Source of the DNA: Ginsengibacter hankyongi
GTDB lineage: Bacteria > Bacteroidota > Bacteroidia > Chitinophagales > Chitinophagaceae
Direction of reading: 5' to 3'
DNA: 64,000 nt
Assembly: GCF_008710285.1 (NCBI RefSeq)
Contig: NZ_VYQF01000007.1
Span: 1 to 64,000 of the forward strand
Of this stretch, positions 25,777-34,426 are shown in pieces. The notes under the pieces are model-generated. The model was not told where the DNA came from. It searched no databases and worked only from the letters and a program-made list of their open reading frames with translations. Position numbers and translations under genes: made by a program. Position 1 is the stretch's first letter. Each line of letters begins with the position of its first letter.

Positions 25777-26646
25777 TTATTTTGATATCCTTTCAACAGC
25801 TTTATGAATCATCCGCTTCACCAGCACAGCTACCATCGCACGTTTGTATTCTTCGCTACCACGCAAATCAGAGGAAGGACTGCAATCTTCAGATGCGTAT
25901 TTGGCCGCTTCGGCAATGGTTTCATCTGTAATGGATTTACCCACCAATGCCTTTTCACTTCGCGATGCACGTAATGGTACAGGATTCACATTGGTAAGGC
26001 CAAAACCTGCTGCAGTGCAAACACCTTTGCTGTCAAGCGTTAGCTGTACAGCTACACCGGCTGTGGCATAGTCACCTACTTTTCTTTCCAGTTTGTGATA
26101 GGCGCTTCCGGTTCCGGCAGGAGGTTCAGGAATTTGAATTTCTGTAAGAATTTCTCCATGCTCTAAAGCGGTCATATAAAACCCATGGAAAAATTCATCG
26201 ATGGCAATGCTTCTTTCCCCATTAGAACCGGTTGCTACAATGGTAGCATTTAAAGCGAGCATTACAGCCGGATGATCGTTGGCTGCATCACCGTGGGCGA
26301 GGTTGCCTCCAACGGTACCCCTGTTGCGAACCTGAGGGTCTGCGATCAATTTTGTAACGTCCGCAAAAATGGGGAAATATTTTTTCAGCAGGTCGGAGTG
26401 CTCAATTTCAGCTTCCCGGGTAAGGGCGCCGATTTTTATTACACCACCTTCTTCTTTAATGTGCGCAAGATTCGGGATGCCATTAATATCAATGAGCCAT
26501 TCAGGATTGGCAAAGCGCAACTTCATCATGGGTATCAGGCTATGGCCACCCGAAAGAACTTTGGCGTCTTCTCCATATTTATCTAACATCGAAATGGCTT
26601 CGGCTAGGGTGCCTGGGGATGCGTACTGAAAGGACTGAGCAATCAT
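25777..26646 (-). CDS. coxM: carbon monoxide dehydrogenase medium (FAD) subunit, 289 aa
   Basis: The flavoprotein subunit. The two FAD-binding motifs are at the family's usual positions: AGGHSL-like SGGHSL at 32-37 and TVGGN at 111-115 (RNRGTVGGNLAHGDAAND). The C-terminal CO_deh_flav_C domain is seen in GSAYHKLERKVGDYATAGVA and FGLTNVNPVPLRASRSEKAL. It passes electrons from the CoxS clusters to the quinone pool. It is the first gene of the M-S-L set; the 122-bp gap upstream would contain the operon promoter unless the 165-aa membrane protein gene at 26769 is also included. Confidence 0.95.
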   Translation of the reverse strand: MIAQSFQYASPGTLAEAISMLDKYGEDAKVLSGGHSLIPMMKLRFANPEWLIDINGIPNLAHIKEEGGVIKIGALTREAEIEHSDLLKKYFPIFADVTKLIADPQVRNRGTVGGNLAHGDAANDHPAVMLALNATIVATGSNGERSIAIDEFFHGFYMTALEHGEILTEIQIPEPPAGTGSAYHKLERKVGDYATAGVAVQLTLDSKGVCTAAGFGLTNVNPVPLRASRSEKALVGKSITDETIAEAAKYASEDCSPSSDLRGSEEYKRAMVAVLVKRMIHKAVERISK

Positions 26647-26768
26647 AGTTGTTGTTTTTATTTATTGAAAATGAAATTCCGCAGACAAAAAGGAGCATTT
26701 CAAGGTTATGTTATTTCATTTCACAAAATAAACGCACAAAAAACGTTTAAAACGATGATCTTAATCAG

Positions 26769-27266
26769 CTAATTCCTGCTTTTGATCATTGGAAATTGAA
26801 CAATTCTATTTCCGGATTTCTTAATGAAAAAATTCCTGAGTTTCCCAATAAAAAAGAGTAAGCTGCCATTCAGCCAAACACCGCAAAAGATAAGTGCCAC
26901 TCCGCTGTAATATAAAGCAAGCCCACCGCCAAGAGCTACGCTGTATAAAAGGCAGGTTGATCCTGTAAAAGCCAGCAGTAATGCATATCTTGTTCGGTTA
27001 TCCCGATAATTGAAAAGCATGCAAACCAGAACAATTCCACAAAAAAGCGCTGAAAGTATTAAGGTGGTTAAAGAAGAATGAGTATGTGTGTCCATGAAAG
27101 TTCCGGCCTGGTCACAAAGAACGAACGTGCTTGAAAAGGCCATGAAACAAAGAGGGCACTTAGGTAACAGTGCGAGAAGGATCCCCGCAAAAAAACTATA
27201 TTTCTTCTTATTACCCGGGGGATATGGTTTATTAAACTTTGCGCAATGTTTTTTCTCAAATAACAT
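26769..27266 (-). CDS. four-helix membrane protein with CPLC motif, upstream of coxM, 165 aa
   Basis: A small integral membrane protein with four hydrophobic segments (about residues 25-48, 68-88, 95-113 and 117-140) and a basic C-terminus. Cysteines cluster at the membrane face in LLPKCPLCFMAF, followed by another in FVLC, a pattern seen in small heavy-metal-related membrane proteins such as the MerC/MerT group, but I cannot assign a family. It shares the orientation of the cox operon and ends 122 bp before coxM. Metal (copper) handling for CO dehydrogenase would fit, but this is inference only; a stand-alone unknown membrane protein is equally possible. Confidence 0.6.
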   Translation of the reverse strand: MLFEKKHCAKFNKPYPPGNKKKYSFFAGILLALLPKCPLCFMAFSSTFVLCDQAGTFMDTHTHSSLTTLILSALFCGIVLVCMLFNYRDNRTRYALLLAFTGSTCLLYSVALGGGLALYYSGVALIFCGVWLNGSLLFFIGKLRNFFIKKSGNRIVQFPMIKSRN

Positions 27267-27399
27267 AGCCGTATCGTAGAAAAAATTATTCTATGAATTT
27301 ACACAAATTAAAGCGTATAATTATTTATTTTTTGAAACTATTTAAATAAAATAGGTTGAAAGTTTTCTCTAATCAAAAGCCTGTTTTATTTTGAGGACA

Positions 27400-27695
27400 T
27401 GTGTGTAAATCCGAAGCAAAAGCCGGAAAGCCTTCGGCTTATATTAGCGATAATGTCCGTCCCTGTTCTTTTAAAAATGGAAAAGAAACCCTTAAAGCAT
27501 ATTAGGAAGGCGTTACTAACGTAATAGCATACACTGAAAATATTTTTACAGAAATTAAAGACGATGAATCGGAACAAAGAGCCATTCATTTAGGATAAAG
27601 CACGTGGGGCAATATTGGAATATAGAACAGATGATAAGACACACATTGCACATATCTTTGTTACAAATTATAAATTGAAAGAGTTAAAGATCAGG
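27400..27695 (+). pseudogene. decayed copy of the DinB-like gene at 16765-17259
   Basis: Plus-strand translation gives segments that align with the C-terminal two thirds of the intact gene: EGVTNVIAYTENIFTEIKDD against KDLTNVFAYTENIFTKINDN, and then, after a frame change, WNIEQMIRHTLHI against YDIEQMMEHAIVH. At least two in-frame stops (TAG near 27502 and TAA near 27595) and one or more frameshifts interrupt it, and the first third is missing. The DNA of the best-matching part is roughly three-quarters identical by eye. It cannot encode a working protein. Confidence 0.75.
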
Positions 27696-27732
27696 AGGGA
27701 CTTAATTAGGTTTAAAAATATTGATTAATAAT

Positions 27733-28686
27733 ATGAAAATAGTTGTATTGGATGGATATACCCTCAATCCCGGGGATTTGAGCTGGCAATCTCTGCAACA
27801 GTTGGGTGAAACGGTGATTTATGATCGTTCAGCAAAAGATGAGACGGCTGACCGTATTGCAGATGCGAATATTGTGTTAACCAATAAGGTGTTACTAACG
27901 GATGAGATTATTGATAAGGCCGTTAACCTGAGATATATTGGCGTAATGGCGACAGGATATAATGTAGTTGATACAGTTGCTGCCGCCAAACGCAATATAA
28001 GGGTAACTAATGTGCCTGCCTATAGTACGGCGTCCGTGGCGCAACTTACTTTCGCCATTATACTGGAATTGTTTACTCACGTCTCAAGCTATGCGCAAAG
28101 CGTAAGCAACGGAGATTGGGTTCGCAGTAAAGATTTCAGTTATCAAAAGCACACTATGATAGAGTTGCAGGACAAAACTTTAGGTATTATAGGTCTCGGT
28201 AGAATAGGACAGGCGGCTGCTGCAATAGCACTGGCTTTTAATATGCGGGTAATTGCTTCCCATAAACATCCGGAAAGAGATAAAATGAACGGAGTTCGCT
28301 TTGTTGATGAAGAAGCCTGTTTCAGCGAGGCGGATATTGTAACCCTGCACTGCCCGCTCAATGAGCAAAATAAATATTTTGTAAACCAGCGGTTATTAAG
28401 GATGATGAAGCCTTCCGCTTTTTTAATCAATACGAGCCGGGGTGATCTTATTAATGAAAAGGATCTTGCACAGGCACTCAATACAGAACAAATTGCCGGA
28501 GCAGGATTGGATGTACTATCCGCCGAGCCGCCTGCTGCCAATAACCCATTGCTCCATGCAAAAAATTGCCTGGTAACTCCGCATATCGGCTGGGCCACCT
28601 ACGAAGCACGTTCGCGGCTGATGTATGAAGTGGTGCAAAATGTACAGGCATTTATAAAGGGAGTTCCGGTAAATGTTGTTTCCTGA
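27733..28686 (+). CDS. D-2-hydroxyacid dehydrogenase (NAD-dependent), 317 aa
   Basis: Typical D-isomer 2-hydroxyacid dehydrogenase. The NAD-binding motif GLGRIG is in LGIIGLGRIGQAAAAIAL; catalytic residues are R in LINTSRGDLIN, E in LDVLSAEPP and H in LVTPHIGWAT. The closest well-known groups are glycerate and hydroxypyruvate-type reductases; exact substrate is not determinable. I start at the ATG at 27733, which gives the family's MKIVVLDGYTLNPGDLSW beginning; an in-frame TTG four codons earlier is unlikely. The gene stands alone, just after the DinB remnant. Confidence 0.9.
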   Translation: MKIVVLDGYTLNPGDLSWQSLQQLGETVIYDRSAKDETADRIADANIVLTNKVLLTDEIIDKAVNLRYIGVMATGYNVVDTVAAAKRNIRVTNVPAYSTASVAQLTFAIILELFTHVSSYAQSVSNGDWVRSKDFSYQKHTMIELQDKTLGIIGLGRIGQAAAAIALAFNMRVIASHKHPERDKMNGVRFVDEEACFSEADIVTLHCPLNEQNKYFVNQRLLRMMKPSAFLINTSRGDLINEKDLAQALNTEQIAGAGLDVLSAEPPAANNPLLHAKNCLVTPHIGWATYEARSRLMYEVVQNVQAFIKGVPVNVVS

Positions 28687-28791
28687 TTTAGTTGTTAGTA
28701 AGCGGAGAATACACTCAATATTTCTTTTGCGATAGTAAATGAAGTGAACGACTTTACGCTTTGTCAGGGTCATTACAGACCAAGGGTAAAA

Positions 28792-29946
28792 TCAAACTCT
28801 TAAGAATATCTTCTTTTTATACATAAAATATAAAAAGGCCCATTTTACCAATACAAAACAAATGGCCATAACAACAGCACCATAAGGATTGCCAATGAGT
28901 TGGCCCAGCCATTTAAAAAAACCATTGGTGGAATATTCCCAATTTATAAACCTGCCCGACATATAAATTAATATAGAATTCATCCCAACCACTCTAAAGA
29001 AAAATGCCCAGTTCCTGTAACCTAATACATCTATTAAATAAAATAATGCCAGCAGGAGCAAACTGATGCCACCAACATTTAGCACAAATGAGCTCGTCCA
29101 AAGATTTTTATTGATAGGAAAATCAAAATTCCAAAGAAGTGCAAGGCCTATAAAAACGATACCGGCAATAGCCATACTCAATGCTTTCTTACTACCGTTA
29201 GTATCCTTATTTTTTAAATAGCTGCCGGTAAGTATTCCCAGCAATCCTGTGCCTATCGCAGGTATTGTTGACATTAAACCCTCGGGGTCATGAATGGTAA
29301 GATAAAGCCTGCCGGATAAAATACTCCGGTCAATATATGAAGCGAAATTTCCCTGCATAGTAAGGTCGCCCATTGGATAACCCGGCGCCGAAGTAAATTT
29401 TAATAACAGCCAATAGCCAATGAGTAAAGCGCAGAACCAGATTATCTGTGCTGTTTGTTTTGAATAAATGTAAATGATATTGGCAAACATATAGGCCAAA
29501 CCTATTCGTCCCAATACGCTGCCAAAACGTATTTCTGAAAGTGGCCTCAATTCCAGGCCATTATTATAAATAATTCCCAGCAAAACCAATATCAGGCCTC
29601 TTTTAACTACTCTCCATAAAACTTCGTTTTTAGTCTTTCCTTTTTGTAAGTCCCTTCCTACCGAATAAGGTGTGGCAACACCCGCAATGAAAAGAAATAA
29701 TGGAAATATTAAATCATAAAAATGAAAACCATTCCATTCAGGATGAGTAAACTGGTTGGAAAGAACCATCCAGAACGGAGCATTGGTGGCTTTTGCCATT
29801 GAATGAAAAACTTCTTCGGCGCCCATTATCCAGAACATATCAAATCCGCGAAGGGCATCCAAGGAATAAAGCCGCTGGCTGATGAAATTATTTGGAGCTG
29901 CAATAATATTTTCTTTTAGTGGCAGTTCAGTTGAGGATATAGTCAT
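28792..29946 (-). CDS. DUF5009/HGSNAT-like membrane acyltransferase family protein, 384 aa
   Basis: A polytopic membrane protein with about ten helices. The N-terminal signature RLYSLDALRGFDMFWIMG and FYDLIFPLFLFIAGVATPYS is characteristic of the DUF5009 family, related to heparan-alpha-glucosaminide N-acetyltransferase and other membrane acyltransferases that modify glycans. Late helices include LGYRNWAFFFRVVGMNSILIYM. In Bacteroidota these genes often accompany glycan-degradation loci. Here it lies 12 kb from the glycoside-hydrolase cluster. No specific acceptor can be named. Confidence 0.88.
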   Translation of the reverse strand: MTISSTELPLKENIIAAPNNFISQRLYSLDALRGFDMFWIMGAEEVFHSMAKATNAPFWMVLSNQFTHPEWNGFHFYDLIFPLFLFIAGVATPYSVGRDLQKGKTKNEVLWRVVKRGLILVLLGIIYNNGLELRPLSEIRFGSVLGRIGLAYMFANIIYIYSKQTAQIIWFCALLIGYWLLLKFTSAPGYPMGDLTMQGNFASYIDRSILSGRLYLTIHDPEGLMSTIPAIGTGLLGILTGSYLKNKDTNGSKKALSMAIAGIVFIGLALLWNFDFPINKNLWTSSFVLNVGGISLLLLALFYLIDVLGYRNWAFFFRVVGMNSILIYMSGRFINWEYSTNGFFKWLGQLIGNPYGAVVMAICFVLVKWAFLYFMYKKKIFLRV

Positions 29947-30232
29947 ACAATCGGTTTAGGGAATTCAAGTTATAAAAAATCATCAACATTACTAACATAA
30001 TTTGATGCAAACTGCGGTAATGCCTTTTACAAAAGCAATATAACTTCGTTTGCTTGTTACTGTTAGTAAAAGATTTATTGTCAATAACATGATTATTTAA
30101 CTTGGCATTGCCAGGTTAATCACCCTTTTACTTTCCAGCATTCTGCATGCTACATTAATAAAGACCAGATTTTTAACTGGATTGCGTTTTGTCGTCTAAG
30201 CGTTATATCAGAAACAGCAACGCGAAAAAAAA

Positions 30233-31258
30233 TTACCTCATTACAAAGGGATAACTGTTGTAATGCTTCAATGCAAGCCCTGTTCCTTTTACCACGCTGG
30301 TAAGGGGGTCGTCAGCAATATGAACAGGAAGTTTAATTTTGGCGGCAAGCCTTTTATCCAAACCCCTGAGCAAAGCGCCTCCGCCGGTTAAGTAGATGCC
30401 ACGACGATAAATATCAGAAGCCAGCTCAGGCGGTGTTGTTTCTAAAGCCTTTAATATTCCCTCTTCAATTTTAAAAATAGATTTGTCCATTGCTTCAGCC
30501 GTTTCCTGGTAGCTTACCATTATTTCTTTGGGAATGCCTGTTACCAGGTCTCTTCCGTGCACCGCCATATCCTGGGGAGGATTATCAATTTCTTTCATGG
30601 CTGCGCCAATTTGAATTTTTATCTGTTCAGCAGTCCGCTCACCTATGAGCAGGCTATGGTAGCGCCTGATGGCTTCCATAATATCCGCAGTAAATTCGTC
30701 ACCCGCAATACGGATAGACTGATCGCACACAATCCCTGCTAATGCTACTACCGATATGCCCGTGGTTCCGCCGCCGATATCGATAATCATATTACCTACA
30801 GGCTCTTCCACATCAATACCTATGCCCAGTGCTGCTGCCATGGGTTCATGAATAAGGTAAACTTCTTTAGCGCCTGCCTGTTCGGCACTGTCTCTTACCG
30901 CCCGTTTTTCCACTTCAGTAATGCTGCTGGGAATACAAATCATCATTCGCCAGCCTGGGGCAAACATTGGTTTTTTAGGGTAGATTTTCTTAATCATTTC
31001 CCTTATCATCAATTCGGCCGCGTTAAAATCTGCAATTACGCCATCCTTTAGCGGGCGAATAGTCTTGATGCTTTCATGCGTTTTTTCATGCATCATCAAT
31101 GCTTTTTTGCCTACCGCCACTACGTTTTTCGGATTATTCCTGTCTAATGCAATAATGGAGGGTTCATTTACCACTACCTCATCATTATGCATAATGAGAA
31201 TATTTGCTGTGCCAAGATCTATGGCAATTTCTTGTGTAAAAAAATTAAAAAGACTCAT
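30233..31258 (-). CDS. mreB: rod shape-determining protein MreB, 341 aa
   Basis: Actin-like MreB: IAIDLGTANILIMHNDEVVVNEPS at the N-terminus (phosphate 1), MIIDIGGGTTGISVVALAGI (phosphate 2) and YLTGGGALLRGLDKRLA (adenosine motif). The length is normal. MreB forms membrane-associated filaments that direct peptidoglycan synthesis along the cell body. It is not followed by mreC/mreD, as would be usual for the main copy, so this may be a second, solitary mreB. The divergent neighbour is the S10 peptidase gene. Confidence 0.92.
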   Translation of the reverse strand: MSLFNFFTQEIAIDLGTANILIMHNDEVVVNEPSIIALDRNNPKNVVAVGKKALMMHEKTHESIKTIRPLKDGVIADFNAAELMIREMIKKIYPKKPMFAPGWRMMICIPSSITEVEKRAVRDSAEQAGAKEVYLIHEPMAAALGIGIDVEEPVGNMIIDIGGGTTGISVVALAGIVCDQSIRIAGDEFTADIMEAIRRYHSLLIGERTAEQIKIQIGAAMKEIDNPPQDMAVHGRDLVTGIPKEIMVSYQETAEAMDKSIFKIEEGILKALETTPPELASDIYRRGIYLTGGGALLRGLDKRLAAKIKLPVHIADDPLTSVVKGTGLALKHYNSYPFVMR

Positions 31259-31470
31259 GTTTTAATTGGGTGTTGAATTAGCAATACTGTAAAGATGTGG
31301 CAATTATTTTAATTTATAATTGTCTTTTACCCCAGGTTTATTGGAAGGTCAGATTTTTTAAGCACTGTGCGGTCTTCCCGCGGTTGCCTGTACGTAGCCT
31401 GCGAATGGCGATCTTTTGTCATTAAATCTTTCACAAATAGTAAATGAAAAAAAGTAAACGCTACATTAAT

Positions 31471-31478
31471 TATATTTG
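31471..31478 (+). promoter_or_regulatory. possible -7 promoter box for the S10 peptidase gene
   Basis: TATATTTG is an exact match to the Bacteroidota -7 consensus TAnnTTTG, 77 bp upstream of the start codon at 31556. No TTTG -33 element is visible at the usual spacing, so this is a weak call. Confidence 0.3.
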
Positions 31479-31555
31479 AACCTTTTTTCAAATGCGATAA
31501 CCTTTCGGGAATTCCGAGCAGGATTTCCGGCATACTATAATTAAAAAGAAGCCAT

Positions 31556-33112
31556 ATGAAAGTTCAAATATTTTTTCTTTCCGGTATTTTATTATTAGCG
31601 CTGCCCGTTATAACTATTGCGCAAGCTGGAAAAGAGATTACGACAGTAAAAGTGGATATGCATCGGGATAGTGTGTCTAATTATAAAGTGCCGCAGAAAT
31701 CTACCACCTATGGAACTGTAACGGTAGAGGGTAAACGCATTAATTACGAAGCAGTGGCAGGCACGCTGGTGCTCAAAAATAAAGAAGACAGCCCTACCGT
31801 CAGCATGTCTTATATTGCTTATTTTAAAAATGATGATAAAGGTTCCGATCAGCGGCCAATAACCTTTATTTACAATGGAGGCCCCGGAAGTTCTACCATT
31901 TGGCTGCATATGGGCGCATGGGGACCTCAGCGTGTTTATCTTACTGACACAAGTCGCACCAAAGCACCATACAAAACTGTTAATAACGATTACAGTCTAT
32001 TGGATGCAAGCGACCTTGTTTTTATCGATGCACCCGGCACCGGCTTTGGTAAATTAATTACTAAAAAAATGGGTGGGGCAGGTGATCCAAAGGATTTCTA
32101 TGGCATTGATGAAGATGGTGATGCCTTTGCTTCATTCATCAACAAATTTATTTCTGATTACGGCAGGTGGAATTCGCCTAAATACCTTTTTGGCGAAAGT
32201 TATGGCACTTTCCGTTCTGCGGTGGTAGCCAACTTGTTACAGGGACGTTATCGCATCAGTCTTAATGGGGTGATACTTCTTTCCCAATTATTAACGTACG
32301 AGAATATGTCCGATGAAGCCAAGGCGCATCCCGGGAACGACTTACCTTATATACTGGCCCTTCCATCATTTGCAGCTACTGCATGGTATCACCATAAGTT
32401 GCCCAACCAGCCTGCTCAATTGGAGCCATTCCTGAAGGAGGTGGAGCATTTTGCGATGAATGAATATACGCTTGCTCTTAACAAAGGTGCTCTGCTTGAT
32501 AGCACTTCATTTAATGAAATTGCAGATAAGCTGCATGACTTTACCGGCCTACCGTTAACGTATATACGTAAAGCGAATCTCCGGGTAAACGGACCTCAGT
32601 TTGAACAAACCTTACTTGGAACAGATAATGAAATTACCGGCCGGCTGGATGCCAGGTTTTCCGGCGATGCGGTGGATCCATTGAGCGAATATGCGCAGTA
32701 TGATCCCATGGACTCTTATATCGATGGAGCCTTTGCAGCTACCTTTAATAATTATGTGCGTAGCCAGCTTAAATTCGGTGATGGCATGGATTATAAAGTA
32801 TATGGTGATGTAGGTCCCTGGGATTTCAGGCGAAGAAAGGGCTCGGGAACTTACGCCAATGTAATGCCTGACCTTGCAAATGCAATGATCTACAATCCCG
32901 GGTTGAAAGTGATGCTGAACATGGGCTATTTTGATTTAGGCACTCCTTATTTTGAAAGTGAGTACGAAATGCATCACCTGCCCATGCCCATTTCGCTCCA
33001 AAAAAATATTGAATATGATTTATATTTTTCGGGACACATGGTTTACCTGCATCCTGAATCGTTGAAGCAATTGCATGATAATGTTGCCAGGTTTATTAGT
33101 ACTACTCATTAA
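31556..33112 (+). CDS. S10 family serine carboxypeptidase-like protein, exported, 518 aa
   Basis: Residues 1-22 are a signal peptide (LLALPVITIAQA). The alpha/beta-hydrolase fold of peptidase family S10 is clear: oxyanion-hole region IYNGGPGSSTIWLHMGAWGP, nucleophile S215 in FGESYGTFRS, and Asp/His candidates in NMGYFDLGTPYFESEYEM and YFSGHMVYLHP. Such enzymes remove C-terminal residues from peptides, probably in the periplasm. The gene is transcribed away from mreB and alone. Confidence 0.88.
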   Translation: MKVQIFFLSGILLLALPVITIAQAGKEITTVKVDMHRDSVSNYKVPQKSTTYGTVTVEGKRINYEAVAGTLVLKNKEDSPTVSMSYIAYFKNDDKGSDQRPITFIYNGGPGSSTIWLHMGAWGPQRVYLTDTSRTKAPYKTVNNDYSLLDASDLVFIDAPGTGFGKLITKKMGGAGDPKDFYGIDEDGDAFASFINKFISDYGRWNSPKYLFGESYGTFRSAVVANLLQGRYRISLNGVILLSQLLTYENMSDEAKAHPGNDLPYILALPSFAATAWYHHKLPNQPAQLEPFLKEVEHFAMNEYTLALNKGALLDSTSFNEIADKLHDFTGLPLTYIRKANLRVNGPQFEQTLLGTDNEITGRLDARFSGDAVDPLSEYAQYDPMDSYIDGAFAATFNNYVRSQLKFGDGMDYKVYGDVGPWDFRRRKGSGTYANVMPDLANAMIYNPGLKVMLNMGYFDLGTPYFESEYEMHHLPMPISLQKNIEYDLYFSGHMVYLHPESLKQLHDNVARFISTTH

Positions 33113-33244
33113 TTTTTTCTGAGGTTCTTCAGTAAACAACGAAGCCCGCTCGAAAAATATACATCGATAGTATTCTGTAATATGTCGAAATAATTTACTT
33201 GTTTGTATTATCCATATTAGATTAGTATTACCAAACTTTTTTAT

Positions 33245-34426
33245 ATGGAATACGACAACGACCGGCCTGTAAAACCTGTTTATAAGACTGAGATATTTTA
33301 CTGGATACTTATTTTTCTTTTTTATCCACTGATAAATTTCTTTACTTTTTTTTATCGGGATATTATTTTTCTGCTAATTGTTCTTTTAATTAGCTTGTTT
33401 ACGTTTCCTTTTTACCTCGTTTATGCCAAAGCCGTTATTCCATGGATTGTTTCCAAAAAAGGTTTGGTTTGGCTAAGTGTTGCGGCTTTTGGATTTTATT
33501 TTATTATACTTGCTTTTCTATGGTTTATTTATTCTTTTGTTCACCTGGATGAGAACCCATTAAAGCTTCTTCAATCATTCCAGGCTTATTTCAATTTTTC
33601 TTCGGCTACGGTAGTACGTGAGAGCCTGTGGATTTTTGTGAACCTAACTTTTGCAACAAGTATAGCATATCTTAAAAAGCATTTTGATGAGGATAATCTT
33701 ATAGCAGCACTTCAAAAAGATAATGCGAATTTTAAATTGAAATACTTGCGCTCGCAGTTAAATCCTCATTTTCTTTTTAATACTTTAAACAGTATTTATT
33801 CTCTTAGCCTGCAGAAATCGGATAAAGCGCCGGAAGTGGTAGTGAAACTTTCTGACCTGATGCGGTATATGATTTATGATTGTGACGAAGAAAAAATTCC
33901 TTTAGATAAGGAAATAGAATTTATCGGGAATTATATTGAGATTGAAAAAATAAGATACAACCCGGATGTTCGCTTTACGGTTGAAGGCGAGATAGAAGGA
34001 ATAATGATTGAGCCTTTTTTATTCATCTCATTTATTGAAAATGGATTTAAACACGCATTCAATAATTCTTACAATGATGCCTTTATTTATGTAACCATAA
34101 AAGCAGGCCCCGGGCAAATTGTTTTAAACGTTATCAACAATACCAACATCGACCTGGAAACGCAGTCAAAAAAAATATTTGGCACAGGAATCAGGAAGAG
34201 CAAGAGTTTGCTGGAGCTGGTGTATCCCGATTCTTATGCACTCGATATTATTCAAACTGACAAAGAAGAACAAAGGAAAAGCGATTTAAGAATTACAAAT
34301 GCAAAAAAGCGGCTGGAAGTATTGTATCCCGATTCTCACACCCTTGATGTAATTTTAAGTAAAAATGCTTACACGGTATCATTAATAATAAAATTAGATC
34401 CGCTTGATAAAATGCATCATAGTTGA
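33245..34426 (+). CDS. LytS-type sensor histidine kinase with internal duplication, 393 aa
   Basis: Four hydrophobic segments fill the first 145 residues, typical of small LytS-like sensors. The His_kinase domain starts with LKYLRSQLNPHFLFNTLNSI (phospho-acceptor H175), and the N-box is ISFIENGFKHAF at about 260. The nucleotide-binding G-box is abnormal: GTGIRKSKSLLELVYPDSYALDII is followed 34 codons later by a second similar segment KKRLEVLYPDSHTLDVI. At DNA level TGTATCCCGATTCT occurs at 34221-34234 and again at 34323-34336. The usual GIGLxN sequence is missing, so ATP binding may be changed. It pairs with the LytTR regulator that overlaps its 3' end. Confidence 0.85.
   Translation: MEYDNDRPVKPVYKTEIFYWILIFLFYPLINFFTFFYRDIIFLLIVLLISLFTFPFYLVYAKAVIPWIVSKKGLVWLSVAAFGFYFIILAFLWFIYSFVHLDENPLKLLQSFQAYFNFSSATVVRESLWIFVNLTFATSIAYLKKHFDEDNLIAALQKDNANFKLKYLRSQLNPHFLFNTLNSIYSLSLQKSDKAPEVVVKLSDLMRYMIYDCDEEKIPLDKEIEFIGNYIEIEKIRYNPDVRFTVEGEIEGIMIEPFLFISFIENGFKHAFNNSYNDAFIYVTIKAGPGQIVLNVINNTNIDLETQSKKIFGTGIRKSKSLLELVYPDSYALDIIQTDKEEQRKSDLRITNAKKRLEVLYPDSHTLDVILSKNAYTVSLIIKLDPLDKMHHS

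Noticed and set aside
31327-31533. 68-codon minus-strand frame between mreB and the S10 gene
   Set aside because: It lies in the shared promoter region and shows no conserved pattern.
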